NCBI GenBank assembly: GCA_930367205.1
Contig: OV884011.1
Location: forward strand, 111,405,139 to 111,469,138
Source: Acanthosoma haemorrhoidale
Taxonomy: Eukaryota; Arthropoda; Insecta; Hemiptera; Acanthosomatidae
Direction of reading: 5' to 3'
DNA length: 64,000 nucleotides
Shown here: piece after piece, positions 36,101 to 46,813 of the stretch
Numbering within the stretch: position 1 is the first letter of the stretch
Layout: every line of letters begins with the position of its first letter
Position numbers and translations under genes: made by a program
The notes under the pieces: model-generated
What the model was told of the DNA's origin: nothing
What the model saw: the letters and a program-made list of their open reading frames with translations, nothing else
Databases searched by the model: none

Positions 36101-38200
36101 TAAGTTAATTCGTCAGCACTGGACGGACGAAACCTCAGCGATCAGTAAGGCCGTTACAATACCTTTAAAGATTATAGGTTTGCAGTAAAACAACTCATTA
36201 TGAGGTAGGCCCGACCGAGTGATACTAATTTAGTTGGTAGGGGGTGTTATTGTGATTAGCTCTAGGAATTACCTCCAATCCAGAATATTGTCTCAGAAAA
36301 TCATAATGTGCAGATAACATGTAATACATAGCTGCATAGGGTGCATAAGTACATGCCCATAAGAGCGTACTCAACAGTTTTTATGTCAACTTTGGTGCGG
36401 ATCTCACAACATATATGAACTTAGAGGGGTTATAGAGGGTATGCGTAAATTTGTGTGGTCACCGCCCCTATATTAGTTTTGTATTTAACTGTATAGTTTT
36501 AAGTCGCACTGGATGTACATATTTTTAATGGCAATTTGTAAGCTTCTACACTAGCCAACCATATATGGAATCAAACGCACTTTCTAACGTTTTAAGAGTA
36601 ATCATGTCGAATGTAGTAAAAGTCCATTACATTTTATTACTTATTACGTTCTTGTCTTTCATGTTCATGACTGACAGTATAGACGTGAACCTATTTCACA
36701 TGTCTTTCTTTCTCAAATGTTCTTTCTCAGTACAAATCCAAATCTTCATTATAACTTCATCTTATGGGAACAACTTGAAAATTATTCTACAAAATAGAAT
36801 AGGCTGTAGGAACGGGTGTACGAGCCCTACTGGCTTTTCATCTGCCAATCCACTAGCCTTTGATAGTACTCTCACTACAAATAGCATTACAGGATAAATA
36901 ATTTTCACAGCTAACCCTGTATTGGATTGGTGGTATAGTTGTGATCCCAAGAAGTGCGACTATAGTCGGGCCGAATGAAAACTATCGATCACAACTGCCA
37001 CCGACCAATTGCATACGGTCCCTGTACGGTGCCCCTCCGCACTACGCACGTATGGATGGCACGTCTAGTGTCCTACGAATGGCACTGAAAATAATTTATT
37101 TGAAGTCAGTGGTGAGAATGAAAGGGATTTCATCAAGTAATAAGGTCATCGGAACGTTAAAGTTAGGAGAGATGGAAAGATGTTCAGGGATGCTGGTTTC
37201 TTAGGATGGAAACCACTGAAAATGACAAAACCGAAGTTGGTGTACTCCAGGAGAAGAACCATATCTGATCATAACAACTGCTTAGACGTTTTGTGTATTC
37301 TATTGTCAATCAATGCAAATTAAATGCTACTAAACATAATTTCTTATAAATCGATTGAATAATTTCCCTCCGATTTTCTAAAGCATGTGTAACCCGTTAC
37401 GACAATAAATAAACTCTGGTAAAAATGTGTTTTATGATAAACCTGTAAATTTCTGATAAACCTTGATAGGAAAAACGAATGGTTAGCTTTAAAAATAAGG
37501 TCGTGTTATCATTATTGTGCTCTCCATCGCGTAGTAAAAATGCTAAAAGTCCTAACAATAATAAAATATTTTGATCACGAATGAAAATCCTTGAACGTTA
37601 AGGAACAAAAACTAGTTTAAGATCTGAATAAATTCATCGCCCTATGTTGCAAATTTTGTCTTTTGTTAATTTGCTGTTAGTTTTTCTTTTCTAAACAATG
37701 AATATCGTTACTAATAGTTAATATTCAACATCGCAGTATGATGTGGTTTCTCTTCTTTATGTATATCAGAGAAAACTAATCATCGCTTTGCGATGGAATT
37801 TCCGACGCACGAATCACACGATGAACTTAGCCCAGGAAATTGAATTTCAATGAGGCTAGCTTTAATGTAGATGAAGAACTTTAAAGTTTAGCTATGCATA
37901 GATCGCAAGCCGTTAGCAGACCCCTCTCCCGGTCATTGCAAAATAAGTTTCCAACATTGGCACATTAAGCTTTCTTATTGAGTTGGGATTTTTAATTACA
38001 TTGGTCTTTTGATAGTGTTACAGGGACTGACGAACTAATCTACTTTGTAAGCTACTGAAATGGAATGGGTCTGACCCTTCTCTAGAATAGCTTTTCTCTC
38101 TCTCGTTCGTTGTCATCAGAATGTACCATAGGAATCCTGCTAATTAAACATCACACAATAAAGAATTAACCAATTGTTTCTAATCCCATAATTTCTAAAA
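33105..38200. other. AT-rich intergenic DNA, no gene recognised
   Basis: ORFs at 33,238-33,501, 35,230-35,475, 36,565-36,897 and 36,941-37,204 (all plus; 81-110 aa) have no motif I can place. 36,930-37,210 is somewhat less AT-rich. Confidence 0.4.
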
Positions 38201-39165
38201 CAGTACAACCTCGATTATCCGTTCCTCGTTTATCCGATGTTTTGGGGTTTAATCAAAGTTTTTTTAAGAAATCTATTCCATATTTATGGGAATCTCAGTA
38301 TCAAAACGGACTTACTAGTAAGACTGCTCCTTTACTGGGCAATGTGCCATCTCACCCATCTGAACCCATTTTAAAAAAAGGGAAAATTTCGTCTACTATC
38401 TACCTCCTAATGTGATTTCGTTAATTCAGCCCATGGGCCTGTTCACCCAAGCCAGAAAAACTTTTTTTTGTTTTATTCTTAAATAAAAACTGTGCGAAAT
38501 TCATGAAGGATATCTTCAAAACGTGTATCAATAAAAGAGGATATTTTTGCTTTTTGTGAGGTATGGGAAAGAAAGCTTTCCAAAATACTCCAACATATAT
38601 GGAGGAAAATTTAAGAAGTCGATGAAGAAGTTGGAGAGAAAAATGACATTGAAAAACTTCTAGAGATAGTAAAAAAAATTTCTGATTTTAATAAAGTAGG
38701 CTATTTTTGCCTTACTTAATCGATGGAAAGTGACAAGAATTATAAAGGGTACAATCAGCTTAGTGATGACGAAATAGTTGGCATTCATTCCCAAAGCCAG
38801 ATTTTTGACATTGAGGTGTCTTCATTTCTTTCTACCAATGAAAAAGATCAAGCACTAAAGGCCATTGACCAACATATTACCTGTTTTGAAGATCGAAATT
38901 CCGAATATGGAACAATTACAACTTTGATAAGCATAAGAGCACATAAGAGCAGTGGTGCAGTGAAATCAAATCTGAGAGTAGAAAACAAAATCTGCTAACC
39001 GACTACACTATTTTAAGTTGGGTTAGTATCTGTTTTTGGTTTATGTATGTACATAAGTGCTTTAAGAAAATAAAAATATACTTGAGAGTTAAAAATAGGC
39101 AATTTGTATTTATTCAAATCTAAGTTAGACTATAATAACGTGTTTTTTGATTATCCGGGAATACC
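38201..39165 (+). pseudogene. Tigger/pogo-type DNA transposon relic
   Basis: The left end CAGTACAACCTCGATTATCC (38,201-38,220) has the form of Tigger/pogo terminal repeats, and a GATTATCCGGGAATA motif lies at ~39,149. Between them, plus-strand fragments match DDE1-type transposase: LLLGNVPSHPSEP at ~38,325-38,375 (the catalytic DNAPSHP region, with Asp changed to Gly) and PNVISLIQPMG at ~38,405-38,445. The ORF at 38,723-38,998 (91 aa) resembles the acidic C-terminus (LSDDEIV, then an ALKAIDQHITCF helix). Stops and frameshifts separate the parts. The right terminal repeat is not clear. Confidence 0.75.
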
Positions 39166-40588
39166 CTCCCCGTTAATACCTTGACTAATCAATAACTGTA
39201 ATATAATATAAACTATTAACAGCTATAATTATTCATTGAATTCATATCTCTCTACTGGCATAAATCAAACCTTAACCTCAACTAATCAAAAATTTAATTT
39301 AACCTGCTAATCACAATAATTAATTTACTGTACACTTTTCTAATTAACGTAGTTTTTTTATCATGGATTCACCTCAAAGCAATATTATAATCAAAGTAAT
39401 TGGATACTAAACCCAATTACTATTGTAATTTTATTCTAATTGAATTCTTTTTCTTTTTAATTTTTCTTGCTAATTATCTTCTATAATAGCTGCCTGCGTC
39501 CAATCCATCGGATTAGAGATAAACTGGACTGTTCCAGTAATTGGATCTACCGGAGGAAATTAAATTTCTTGGCTGAGCCGAAATACCATTTCATTAAATA
39601 AAAAAAAACTAGCAAAGATATTTTAAGAAGTTCACTAAATTTCTCAATCGAGGTTAATAGGATAACCGGACTAACAAATCTCTGGCAGTGAATTGTGTGA
39701 CTAGTTATCCTTGCATCATCTATCCTAAAATAGTGCTGTAACTGTTCTTTATGGTGGCCTAGATTTGGTAGTCCTCTGAAATATATACATACATTATAAA
39801 TACTTACTGATGGCAAGAACCTGCTAAATCCATAATTTTTCATTTGGTTTAAGATAACAGCTGTTAATAGCAACGTTAGTTGAGACCCGTCAACCGTATA
39901 ACAAATCGATTACATTCCCGAACTTGATTAATTACAATACAACGTGAGTAGCTGGTTATTTTATTGAAATAACGATTTAATTTTGAGAAATGAATGGGAA
40001 TCATATCTTTCATAAATGCTCAAATGAACACGATGATGTGTTTTTGCTAGATATTAGTTTGATGTATCAATAATATTACATGTCCAATCTCACAACGAAA
40101 CGTGACGAAAGTCTGCAATAGGTTTCAACAACAATTATTTATTAATGAGATTATAATATCATGTTTGATACATCCTAATAACACGCGTTTCATTGTGCAA
40201 TCAGGTAAATATTAATGATGGGTTCATAAGTTCTACGCGGGCAACTCAAGGACATTTTACCACCGAGTTCGATCCCAGCATGTTACGAGATATTACCTCC
40301 GCGATGCAATTAAATTAAACCACACTAATTAATGAATTAGGCAGCCCTTAAAACTGTCTAGCACGCCGTGTCAATTATCCCTGACTATTTTGTACGCAGA
40401 ATAATGTCTGTGAAATAACTCTTTACCACGAATTTTTTTTCCTTGAGGTATACATTATATTTTTTGTGCCAACATTTTTCATTCAGGATATCTAAAAATT
40501 ACAGAAAGATCACATTTGGGATTTATTGTTTCAAGGTAGAATTTTCTTTAAGTACTACAATAAATATACAGAATTGTTATACAAATAT

Positions 40589-40590
<2 letters not shown>
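39166..40590. other. AT-rich intergenic DNA, no gene seen
   Basis: A minus ORF at 39,547-39,873 (108 aa) is unrecognised. A B-box-like GAGTTCGATCCC at ~40,262 was considered and set aside. Confidence 0.4.
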
Positions 40591-40645
<55 letters not shown>

Positions 40646-42485
40646 CTTAGCTCTCAAACTTATAAATCAGGATGTGGGAAAATTATTTTGGGCTAATGAG
40701 TGCCTTTCACTAAGGGGAGTCCCCCATTTGAAGGGTGTATGAGAAGGATATAGGGTGTGGAATGCCTGAAGGAGGCGGGTGGATTCGGGAAGGTAGTGAG
40801 AGTCTACCGAGGGTGGAGCCTAGGGGTACCTAGGCAATGGTTTGTTGTCGGCCAGGTCAAGCCTGGCCCGCCCCGGCAGGGGGCTGAAATAAGTCGGCCA
40901 CTCGGCCGGAAGGTCTACCCTGCTTAAACAGGTAGATGGGGTCTTGTAGCTTCGGTTGAGTCGGCCGGGAGATCGGCCTCGATATCTCGGCTGGGTGTAG
41001 TTCGTTCAGTCATCGGGTTCAATGACGTCGATCATCCTCCAGGCTTTGGCGGTCCAGCAGTGCTTCCATCTGACGGGCATTGGTGGTGGTTGAAGGTCGG
41101 AGAATAGTGGGTTGTGGCTATGTCTGAGTGAGTCAAAAAATTTGATGTGTCTTCTCTTGATAAAATCTTGAATGGTGAGCACTTCAAATTTTTTATGCAT
41201 CTCGTCTGCCTTCATTCGGTCGAACGGGGTATGTTTGAGGGAGGTGCGGAGAACTCTGTTCTGAAATTGCTGGAGCGTTTGGAGAGTGTTAGGAGTCAGA
41301 TACTTGAAGAGAGGGGTCCCATACATCAAAGCAGGTCTTAGGACGCTCTGGTATATCAGCAGCTTGAGGCGTACCGATAAAGCCGGGCTGTGAAGTAGGT
41401 GTCCGAGGCTGAAGAATTTCTTCCTAACACTCTTTAATTTCTTGCCGAGATGAGTTGTGAACGACAAGTGCCTACCGAGGGTAATCCCGAGGTAGCACAG
41501 CTTGTTGCTTACAGGGCACTCTTTGCCGCCTAAGACGAAGGATTTCGGGAGCTTCTTTTTTCCGGATTTGTAACTGAATATAATTCCTTGCGTCTTGGCC
41601 GGGTTGACTTGAATGTGGACGGCATCGAGTTTCTCGGAGATCCGTTGACTAGCGCTCTCAGCGAATTTCAGGGCTCTGGAGGGATTGATGCTAGTGCTGT
41701 AAACACCTACATCGTCTGCATACGCGGATACCTCGCAGTTGGGGTACGAGGCTCCTACGATGTGGGCGGTGTAAATGTTGAACAGCAGGGGGCCTAGCAC
41801 CGATCCTTGGGGGACACCGGCAGTGTAGTTTCTTCGGGTCGTAAACGTAGTGCCTATACGAACCGAAAAAGTTCTGCCTGTAAGGTAGGATCTTATCAGG
41901 TTCTGCAGCTGATCCGAGAATTCGTATTCCCTCAGACGTTGAAGTAGGATGTAGTGGTCCACAGAGTCGAAAGCTTTCGAACAGTCCAGAGAAATCATAG
42001 CGGTAGCTCTGTTGCTCCGGACGTTCGATGCGACGTGGTGTTGCAATCTCACCAGGTTGTTGTTCGCGCTTAAGCCTGTGCTGAAACCAGTCTGCTCTGG
42101 TGGGATGACTTCTTGTGACTCGCAGTGCCCGGAGAGATGTACGTGGATGATTCTCTCGAACAGCTTCGAGAGTTGAGTCAGCAGACTGATGGGGCGGTAA
42201 TGAGATGGCTCATAACCGCTTTTTGCTGGTTTCAGAAGGGGGACCACTACAGCGTGCTTCCAGTTCTGGGGGAAATAGTGCAGCCTGAAGCAGGAGTTCA
42301 ACACGTTCGTTATGAATGAGATTCCTTTCCTCGGCAGCTGCTTGAGTAGGATGTTCTGGATGGAATCCTGACCTGGGGCCTTCTTGCCGGTCGTTCTTCG
42401 AATGAATGCAGCGCATTGCCGGTGTGAGGTGTAGATTTCGGTAGTGGTAGGGAGGGTGGGGGAGGGGTGGTCGAGGGCTCCTATT
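40591..42485 (-). mobile_element. LINE-B (Jockey-clade), 5'-truncated, 55-nt poly(A), RT ORF open
   Basis: The minus-strand element ends in a pure T tract on the plus strand (40,591-40,645), the complement of its poly(A) tail, preceded by GAGCTAAG. Its 3' UTR fills 40,646-41,005 and is notably GC-rich. The RT frame is open from 41,006 to the 5' truncation at ~42,485, where the satellite begins. No TSD could be recognised next to the truncation point. Confidence 0.88.
41006..42304 (-). CDS. LINE-B reverse transcriptase, partial ORF2 (432 aa visible, N-terminus missing)
   Basis: Reverse transcriptase of a non-LTR retrotransposon, copying element RNA at the nicked target. RT blocks in order: HYRPISLL (res ~36-43), QTGFSTGLS (~71), MISLDCSKAFDSVDH (~103-117, with the first catalytic Asp), AGVPQGSVLGPLLFNIY (~163-179) and the catalytic YADDVGVYS (~194-202). 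The thumb has LCYLGITLGRHLSF and the Jockey-clade tail LKLLIYQSVLRPALMYGTPL. All three catalytic Asp positions are present. The listed start is GTG (MLNSC...); the frame stays open upstream to ~42,485, so this is not the true start. The endonuclease domain and ORF1 are lost to 5' truncation, so it cannot move by itself. Confidence 0.92.
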   Translation of the reverse strand: MLNSCFRLHYFPQNWKHAVVVPLLKPAKSGYEPSHYRPISLLTQLSKLFERIIHVHLSGHCESQEVIPPEQTGFSTGLSANNNLVRLQHHVASNVRSNRATAMISLDCSKAFDSVDHYILLQRLREYEFSDQLQNLIRSYLTGRTFSVRIGTTFTTRRNYTAGVPQGSVLGPLLFNIYTAHIVGASYPNCEVSAYADDVGVYSTSINPSRALKFAESASQRISEKLDAVHIQVNPAKTQGIIFSYKSGKKKLPKSFVLGGKECPVSNKLCYLGITLGRHLSFTTHLGKKLKSVRKKFFSLGHLLHSPALSVRLKLLIYQSVLRPALMYGTPLFKYLTPNTLQTLQQFQNRVLRTSLKHTPFDRMKADEMHKKFEVLTIQDFIKRRHIKFFDSLRHSHNPLFSDLQPPPMPVRWKHCWTAKAWRMIDVIEPDD

Positions 42486-44968
42486 ACGAGTTAATATCCC
42501 AAAGAAATTTGTTATATATCTGAGGAAGTTGAATAAAGAAAGAAAACCAGTTACGGCAAAACGATATGGTTTCATTTATTACGTACTGCTTTATATTATT
42601 AAAAAGTCATGTAATTATGTTACGCAGTTACAGAGAAATGAAAGCTCTGCAACCAGTTTGAGCAAAACGATGTGATTTCGTTTATTACGTACTTCTATAT
42701 ATTATGTAGAATCATTAAAAGATTCATAAAATTGTGTCGCGCGGTTTCGGAGAAATAGCGTTGTTAACATATTTACATTCGCATAGCTTTGTCGTTCCGC
42801 AGTTGCTGGATAGACTTGGAATTTTACAATCGCTTACAACTCTGCAACCAGTTATGTCTAAACGATGTGGTTTCATTTATTTCGTACTTCTATATATTAT
42901 TACGAGTCTCCAAAAGATTCAGGTAATTGTGTCGTGTGGTTTCACCAAAATAGCGTTGTTAACATATTTACATTCGCATAGCTTTGTCGTTCTGCAGCTG
43001 CTAGATAAATTTGGAAATTTACGATCGCTTACAACTCTGCAACCAGTTATGTTCAAACGATGTGGTTTCATTTATTTCGTACTTTTATATATTATTATGA
43101 GTCACTAAATGATTCAGGTAATTGTGTCGTGCGGTTTCACCAAAATAGCGTTGTTAACATATTTACATTCGCATAGCTTTGTCGTTCGGCAGTTGCTGGG
43201 TAGACTTGGAATTTTACGATCGCTTACAACTCTGCAACCAATTATGTCTAAACGATGTGGTTTCATTTATTTCGTACTTCTATATATTATTATGAGTCAC
43301 TAAAAGATTCAGGTAATTGTGTCGTGCGGTTTCGCAGAAATAGCGTTGTTAACATATTCACATTCGCATAGCTTTGCTGTTCGGCAGTTGCTGGATAAAT
43401 TTGGAATTTTACGATCGCTTACAAGTCTGCAACCAGTAATGTTCAAACGATGTGGTTTCATTTATTTCGTACTTCTATATATTATTATGAGTCACTAAAT
43501 GATTCAGGTAATTGTGTCGTGCGGTTTCACCAAAATAGCGTTGTTAACATATTTACATTCGCATAGCTTTGTCGTTCTGCAGTTGCTGGGTAAATTTGGA
43601 ATTTTACGATCGCTTACAACTCTGCAACCAGTTATGTCTAAACGATGTGGTTTCATTTATTTCGTACTGCTATATATTATTATGAGTCTCCAAAAGATTC
43701 AGGTAATTGTGTCGTGTGGTTTCGCATAAATAGCGTTGCTCACATATTTACATTCGCATAGCTTTGTCGTTCGGCAGTTGCTGGATAGACTTGGAATTTT
43801 ACGATCGCTTACAACTCTGCAACCAGTTATGTTCAAACAATGTGGTTTCATTTATTTCGTACTTCTATATATTATTAAAAAGTCATGTAATTATATTACG
43901 CAGTTACAGAGAAATGAAATTCTCTAATCGCTTGTAGCTCTGCAACCAGTTTGAGCAAAACGATGTGATTTCGTTTATTACGTACTTCTATATATTATGT
44001 AGAATCATTAAAAGATTCATAAAATTGTGTCGCGCGGTTTCGGAGAAATAGCGTTGTTAACATATTTACATTCGCATAGCTTGGTCGTTCTGCAGTTGCT
44101 GGATAAATTTGGAATTTTACGATCGCTTACAACTCTGCAACCAGTTATGTTCAAACGATGTGGTTTCATTTATTTCGTACTTTTATATATTATTATGAGT
44201 CACTAAATGATTCAGGTAATTGTGTCGTGCGGTTTCGCTGAAATAGCGTTGTTAACATATTTACATTCGCATAGCTTTGTCATTCTGCAGTTGCTGGGTA
44301 GACTTGGAATTTTACGATCGCTTACAACTCTGCAACCAGTTATGTCTAAACGATGTGGTTTCATTTATTTCGTACTTCTATATATTATTATGAGTCTCCA
44401 AAAGATTCAGGTAATTGTGTCGTGTGGTTTCGCATAAATAGCGTTGCTCACATATTTACATTCGCATAGCTTTGTCGTTCGGCAGTTGCTGGATAGACTT
44501 GGAATTTCACGATCGCTTACAACTCTGCAACCAGTTATGTCTTAACGATGTGGTTTCATTTATTTCATACTTCCATATATTATTATGAGTCACTAAAATA
44601 TTAAGGTAATTGTGTCGTGTTGTTTCGCTGAAATAGCGTTGTTAACATATTCACATTCGCATAGCTTTGCTGTTCGGCAGTTGCTGGATAGACTTGGAAT
44701 TTTACAATCGCTTACAACTCTGCAACCAGTTATGGCTTAACGATGTGGTTTCATTTATTTCATACTTCCATATATTATTATGAGTCACTAAAATATTCAG
44801 GTTATTGTGTCGTGATGTTTCGCAGAAATAGCGTTGTTAACATATTTACATTCGCATAGCTTTGCTGTTCGGCAGTTGCTGGATAGACTTGGAATTTTAC
44901 AATCGCTTACAACTCTGCAACCAGTTATGTCTTAACGATGTGGTTTCATTTATTTCATACTTCCATAT
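42486..44968. repeat. 195-bp satellite array, left block
   Basis: The marker TCTGCAACCAGTT recurs at 42,646, 42,841, 43,036, 43,231, 43,426, 43,621, 43,816, 43,939, 44,134, 44,329, 44,524, 44,719 and 44,914. All steps are exactly 195 bp except one shortened monomer (123 bp, 43,816 to 43,939). A second short, diverged monomer opens the array. The variant carrying GTAGAATCATTAAAAG and GCGCGGTTTCGGAG follows each short unit, 1,293 bp apart. The last monomer is interrupted at 44,968 by the errantivirus. Short ORFs here arise because 195 is divisible by three. Confidence 0.97.
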
Positions 44969-45186
44969 AGTTAAATATCTTCAAAGCACACAAGACTTTT
45001 TAAAAAGATTTATTTTGAATAACAAACATAAATGACATGGTAATATACAGATCTAATCTAGCATAGTGACGGGCTAATGAGATACAATAGACTTACCTCC
45101 TTCTCTGATTCTCACGGGGTTTAAATAAGAGTCAGCAAAGGGGTGATTCATAGTTCTTAGAATGTTAGCACGGGTGCACTATAACT
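44969..45186 (-). repeat. 3' LTR of the errantivirus (218 bp)
   Basis: Differs from the 5' LTR at one position (45,094 T versus 51,758 G on the plus strand). Contains AATAAA on the minus strand (45,009-45,014), the likely polyadenylation signal, and a TATA-like TATTTAA (45,121-45,127). The initiator reads TAAGTC here instead of TCAGTC in the 5' LTR. Confidence 0.96.
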
Positions 45187-45195
45187 CCCCGCAGC
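45187..45195 (-). promoter_or_regulatory. polypurine tract region
   Basis: Minus strand GCTGCGGGG immediately precedes the 3' LTR (AGTTATAG). It is short, with only GCGGGG strictly G-rich, but sits where plus-strand priming occurs in LTR elements. Confidence 0.55.
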
Positions 45196-45241
45196 CTTAA
45201 GTTTTGAACTCTGGTCAAAACAAACATTTAATTTTTACATT

Positions 45242-46813
45242 TTAAAAACTTGATTTATACAATTTACTTAAAATTACTTTATGATCATCAATAGTAATAG
45301 GTGTTGTTGAAACCTTTACATTATTTAAAGGTAAATTTGAATTTTGGATCTTTTTACAATTTCTTTTATAAATAAAAATGTTAATTAGTACAATGATTAG
45401 AATAATACATAATACAAAAGAATAATGATAAATATTAGCGTTGTCTACAAAGGACAATATTTCTAATTCTGGTATAGTATAATTATTTGTTTCTAACATA
45501 GTTGTATTTAATATTACATTTTCATAAAATGGTTGTAAAATAGTGTTAAAATCATGAGTATAAATTTTATTAAATTCTGGAAAGCAATCCTCCTTACTAA
45601 TATTAATTAATCCTACATTTGGTAAAAATACAGTGTTATTATGACAATCTGTTATTTTTTTAATATTTACAGTGATATATTGCTTAATATGATCTAAATA
45701 TCTTATATTATTTTGATTACTTAATACTAGTTTACATTCTTTTAAATTTCCGTTATGTACAATAGATGAAACACATTTTGATTCTGTTTTATTAAGATTT
45801 ATACAGTAATAATTGTCAATAAAAATACAACTTCCTTGATAGAGAGTGGCTCCTTTTTGTAAGTAAAGATCAGTTTTTAAATCAATTTCGTAAATTGTCT
45901 GGTTTATAATTCTTGGTACTGATATCACAAAATATCCTTTATAGGATTCATCATGAATTGGTAATTTGATAAAAGTATGGATTATATTGTGATGAGTTGA
46001 ACAAAAGATTTTACTATTTGTCCATAGAATTTCAGTATTATCTGAGATTAGTTTTATGTTACTTGGTAGATTTTTTATTACATCAATCATTAAATTGGTG
46101 TGAACAATGCCAAGCTTACAAAATTCTAAAGATAAAGTTAAATCTTTAATTTTATTTAATAAATGCATGATGTGAATATATAAGTCATAAGCTTTTTCAT
46201 TTTGTCCTAGCGATTCGAAATTTTGTCTATTAATTATGAAATTTTTATTAATTGTTTTGATTTCATTCTGGTAATCCTCAATCAGACGTTTATTAATATT
46301 GACAGAATTTTCGATGTTATGTTCAATCTTATAATTATTTTGTTCTACATTTGAAATTATTTTATCGTAGTATTCCTTGTCGTCATTATTCATATTACCT
46401 GTTATCCAACTAATAACATTACCTAGACCATTTATCAAGCCTCGTCTATGACGATTTTTAATATCTCTTTGTTGCATTAATTGAAATTGTTCAAAAACTT
46501 CGTTTGTTAAATCTTTTAGCAAATGATACATTTTATGTGATCTAAAGTTAGTAACATGATCTTCAATATTTATTATTTCTACTTCTAATAAACTTAAATT
46601 ATAAAAATGATAAGTTTCATAATATTGATTAACTACTCTAATATTATTTACAGAATAATGGAGAATTCCTGGAGAGTTAGTGAGATCTACTACTTTTATC
46701 GTCAGAATCTTCTGAAGATGAAGTATCAGAATTATTGACATGTAGTGAATCTTCATCTGAAACAAAATGTTTCCTCTTTTTACGTTTGTTGGGTCTCCTA
46801 ACGTTATCAACAT
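45242..46813 (-). CDS. env: Env glycoprotein, baculovirus F-like, errantivirus type
   Basis: Class I-like fusion glycoprotein homologous to baculovirus F and gypsy Env. Visible in order: an N-terminal hydrophobic segment after Met20 (MSIILILHLQKILTI, likely signal peptide); a furin-type site RHRR (res ~121-124) directly followed by GLINGLGNVISWITGN, the conserved fusion-peptide region; a long Asn-rich ectodomain with scattered Cys; a membrane anchor (~464-481, SFVLCIILIIVLINIFI); and a 42-residue cytoplasmic tail. Length 523 aa, usual for the family, with no stop. The ORF overlaps the 3' end of pol by 137 bp in another frame. Env in this group is made from a spliced mRNA, so the first ATG shown may not be the used start; Met20 (~46,756) gives a cleaner signal peptide. 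Confidence 0.93.
   Translation of the reverse strand: MLITLGDPTNVKRGNILFQMKIHYMSIILILHLQKILTIKVVDLTNSPGILHYSVNNIRVVNQYYETYHFYNLSLLEVEIINIEDHVTNFRSHKMYHLLKDLTNEVFEQFQLMQQRDIKNRHRRGLINGLGNVISWITGNMNNDDKEYYDKIISNVEQNNYKIEHNIENSVNINKRLIEDYQNEIKTINKNFIINRQNFESLGQNEKAYDLYIHIMHLLNKIKDLTLSLEFCKLGIVHTNLMIDVIKNLPSNIKLISDNTEILWTNSKIFCSTHHNIIHTFIKLPIHDESYKGYFVISVPRIINQTIYEIDLKTDLYLQKGATLYQGSCIFIDNYYCINLNKTESKCVSSIVHNGNLKECKLVLSNQNNIRYLDHIKQYITVNIKKITDCHNNTVFLPNVGLINISKEDCFPEFNKIYTHDFNTILQPFYENVILNTTMLETNNYTIPELEILSFVDNANIYHYSFVLCIILIIVLINIFIYKRNCKKIQNSNLPLNNVKVSTTPITIDDHKVILSKLYKSSF

Noticed and set aside
40230..40310. Possible tRNA or tRNA-derived SINE (GAGTTCGATCCC B-box-like)
   Set aside because: No acceptor stem, anticodon arm or convincing A box could be assembled around it.
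40591..40645. Poly(T) as a simple repeat or a poly-Phe coding tract
   Set aside because: It is the complement of the LINE-B poly(A) tail, adjoining the conserved GAGCTAAG terminus.
41147..42319. Plus-strand ORFs over the LINE-B RT
   Set aside because: Antisense readings of the reverse transcriptase ORF; no independent motif.
42734..44437. Series of 63-124-aa ORFs with near-identical protein sequence
   Set aside because: They are translations of the 195-bp satellite, whose length is divisible by three. Monomers differ by stop-creating changes (CACTAAAT versus CTCCAAAA), and there is no sign of coding constraint.
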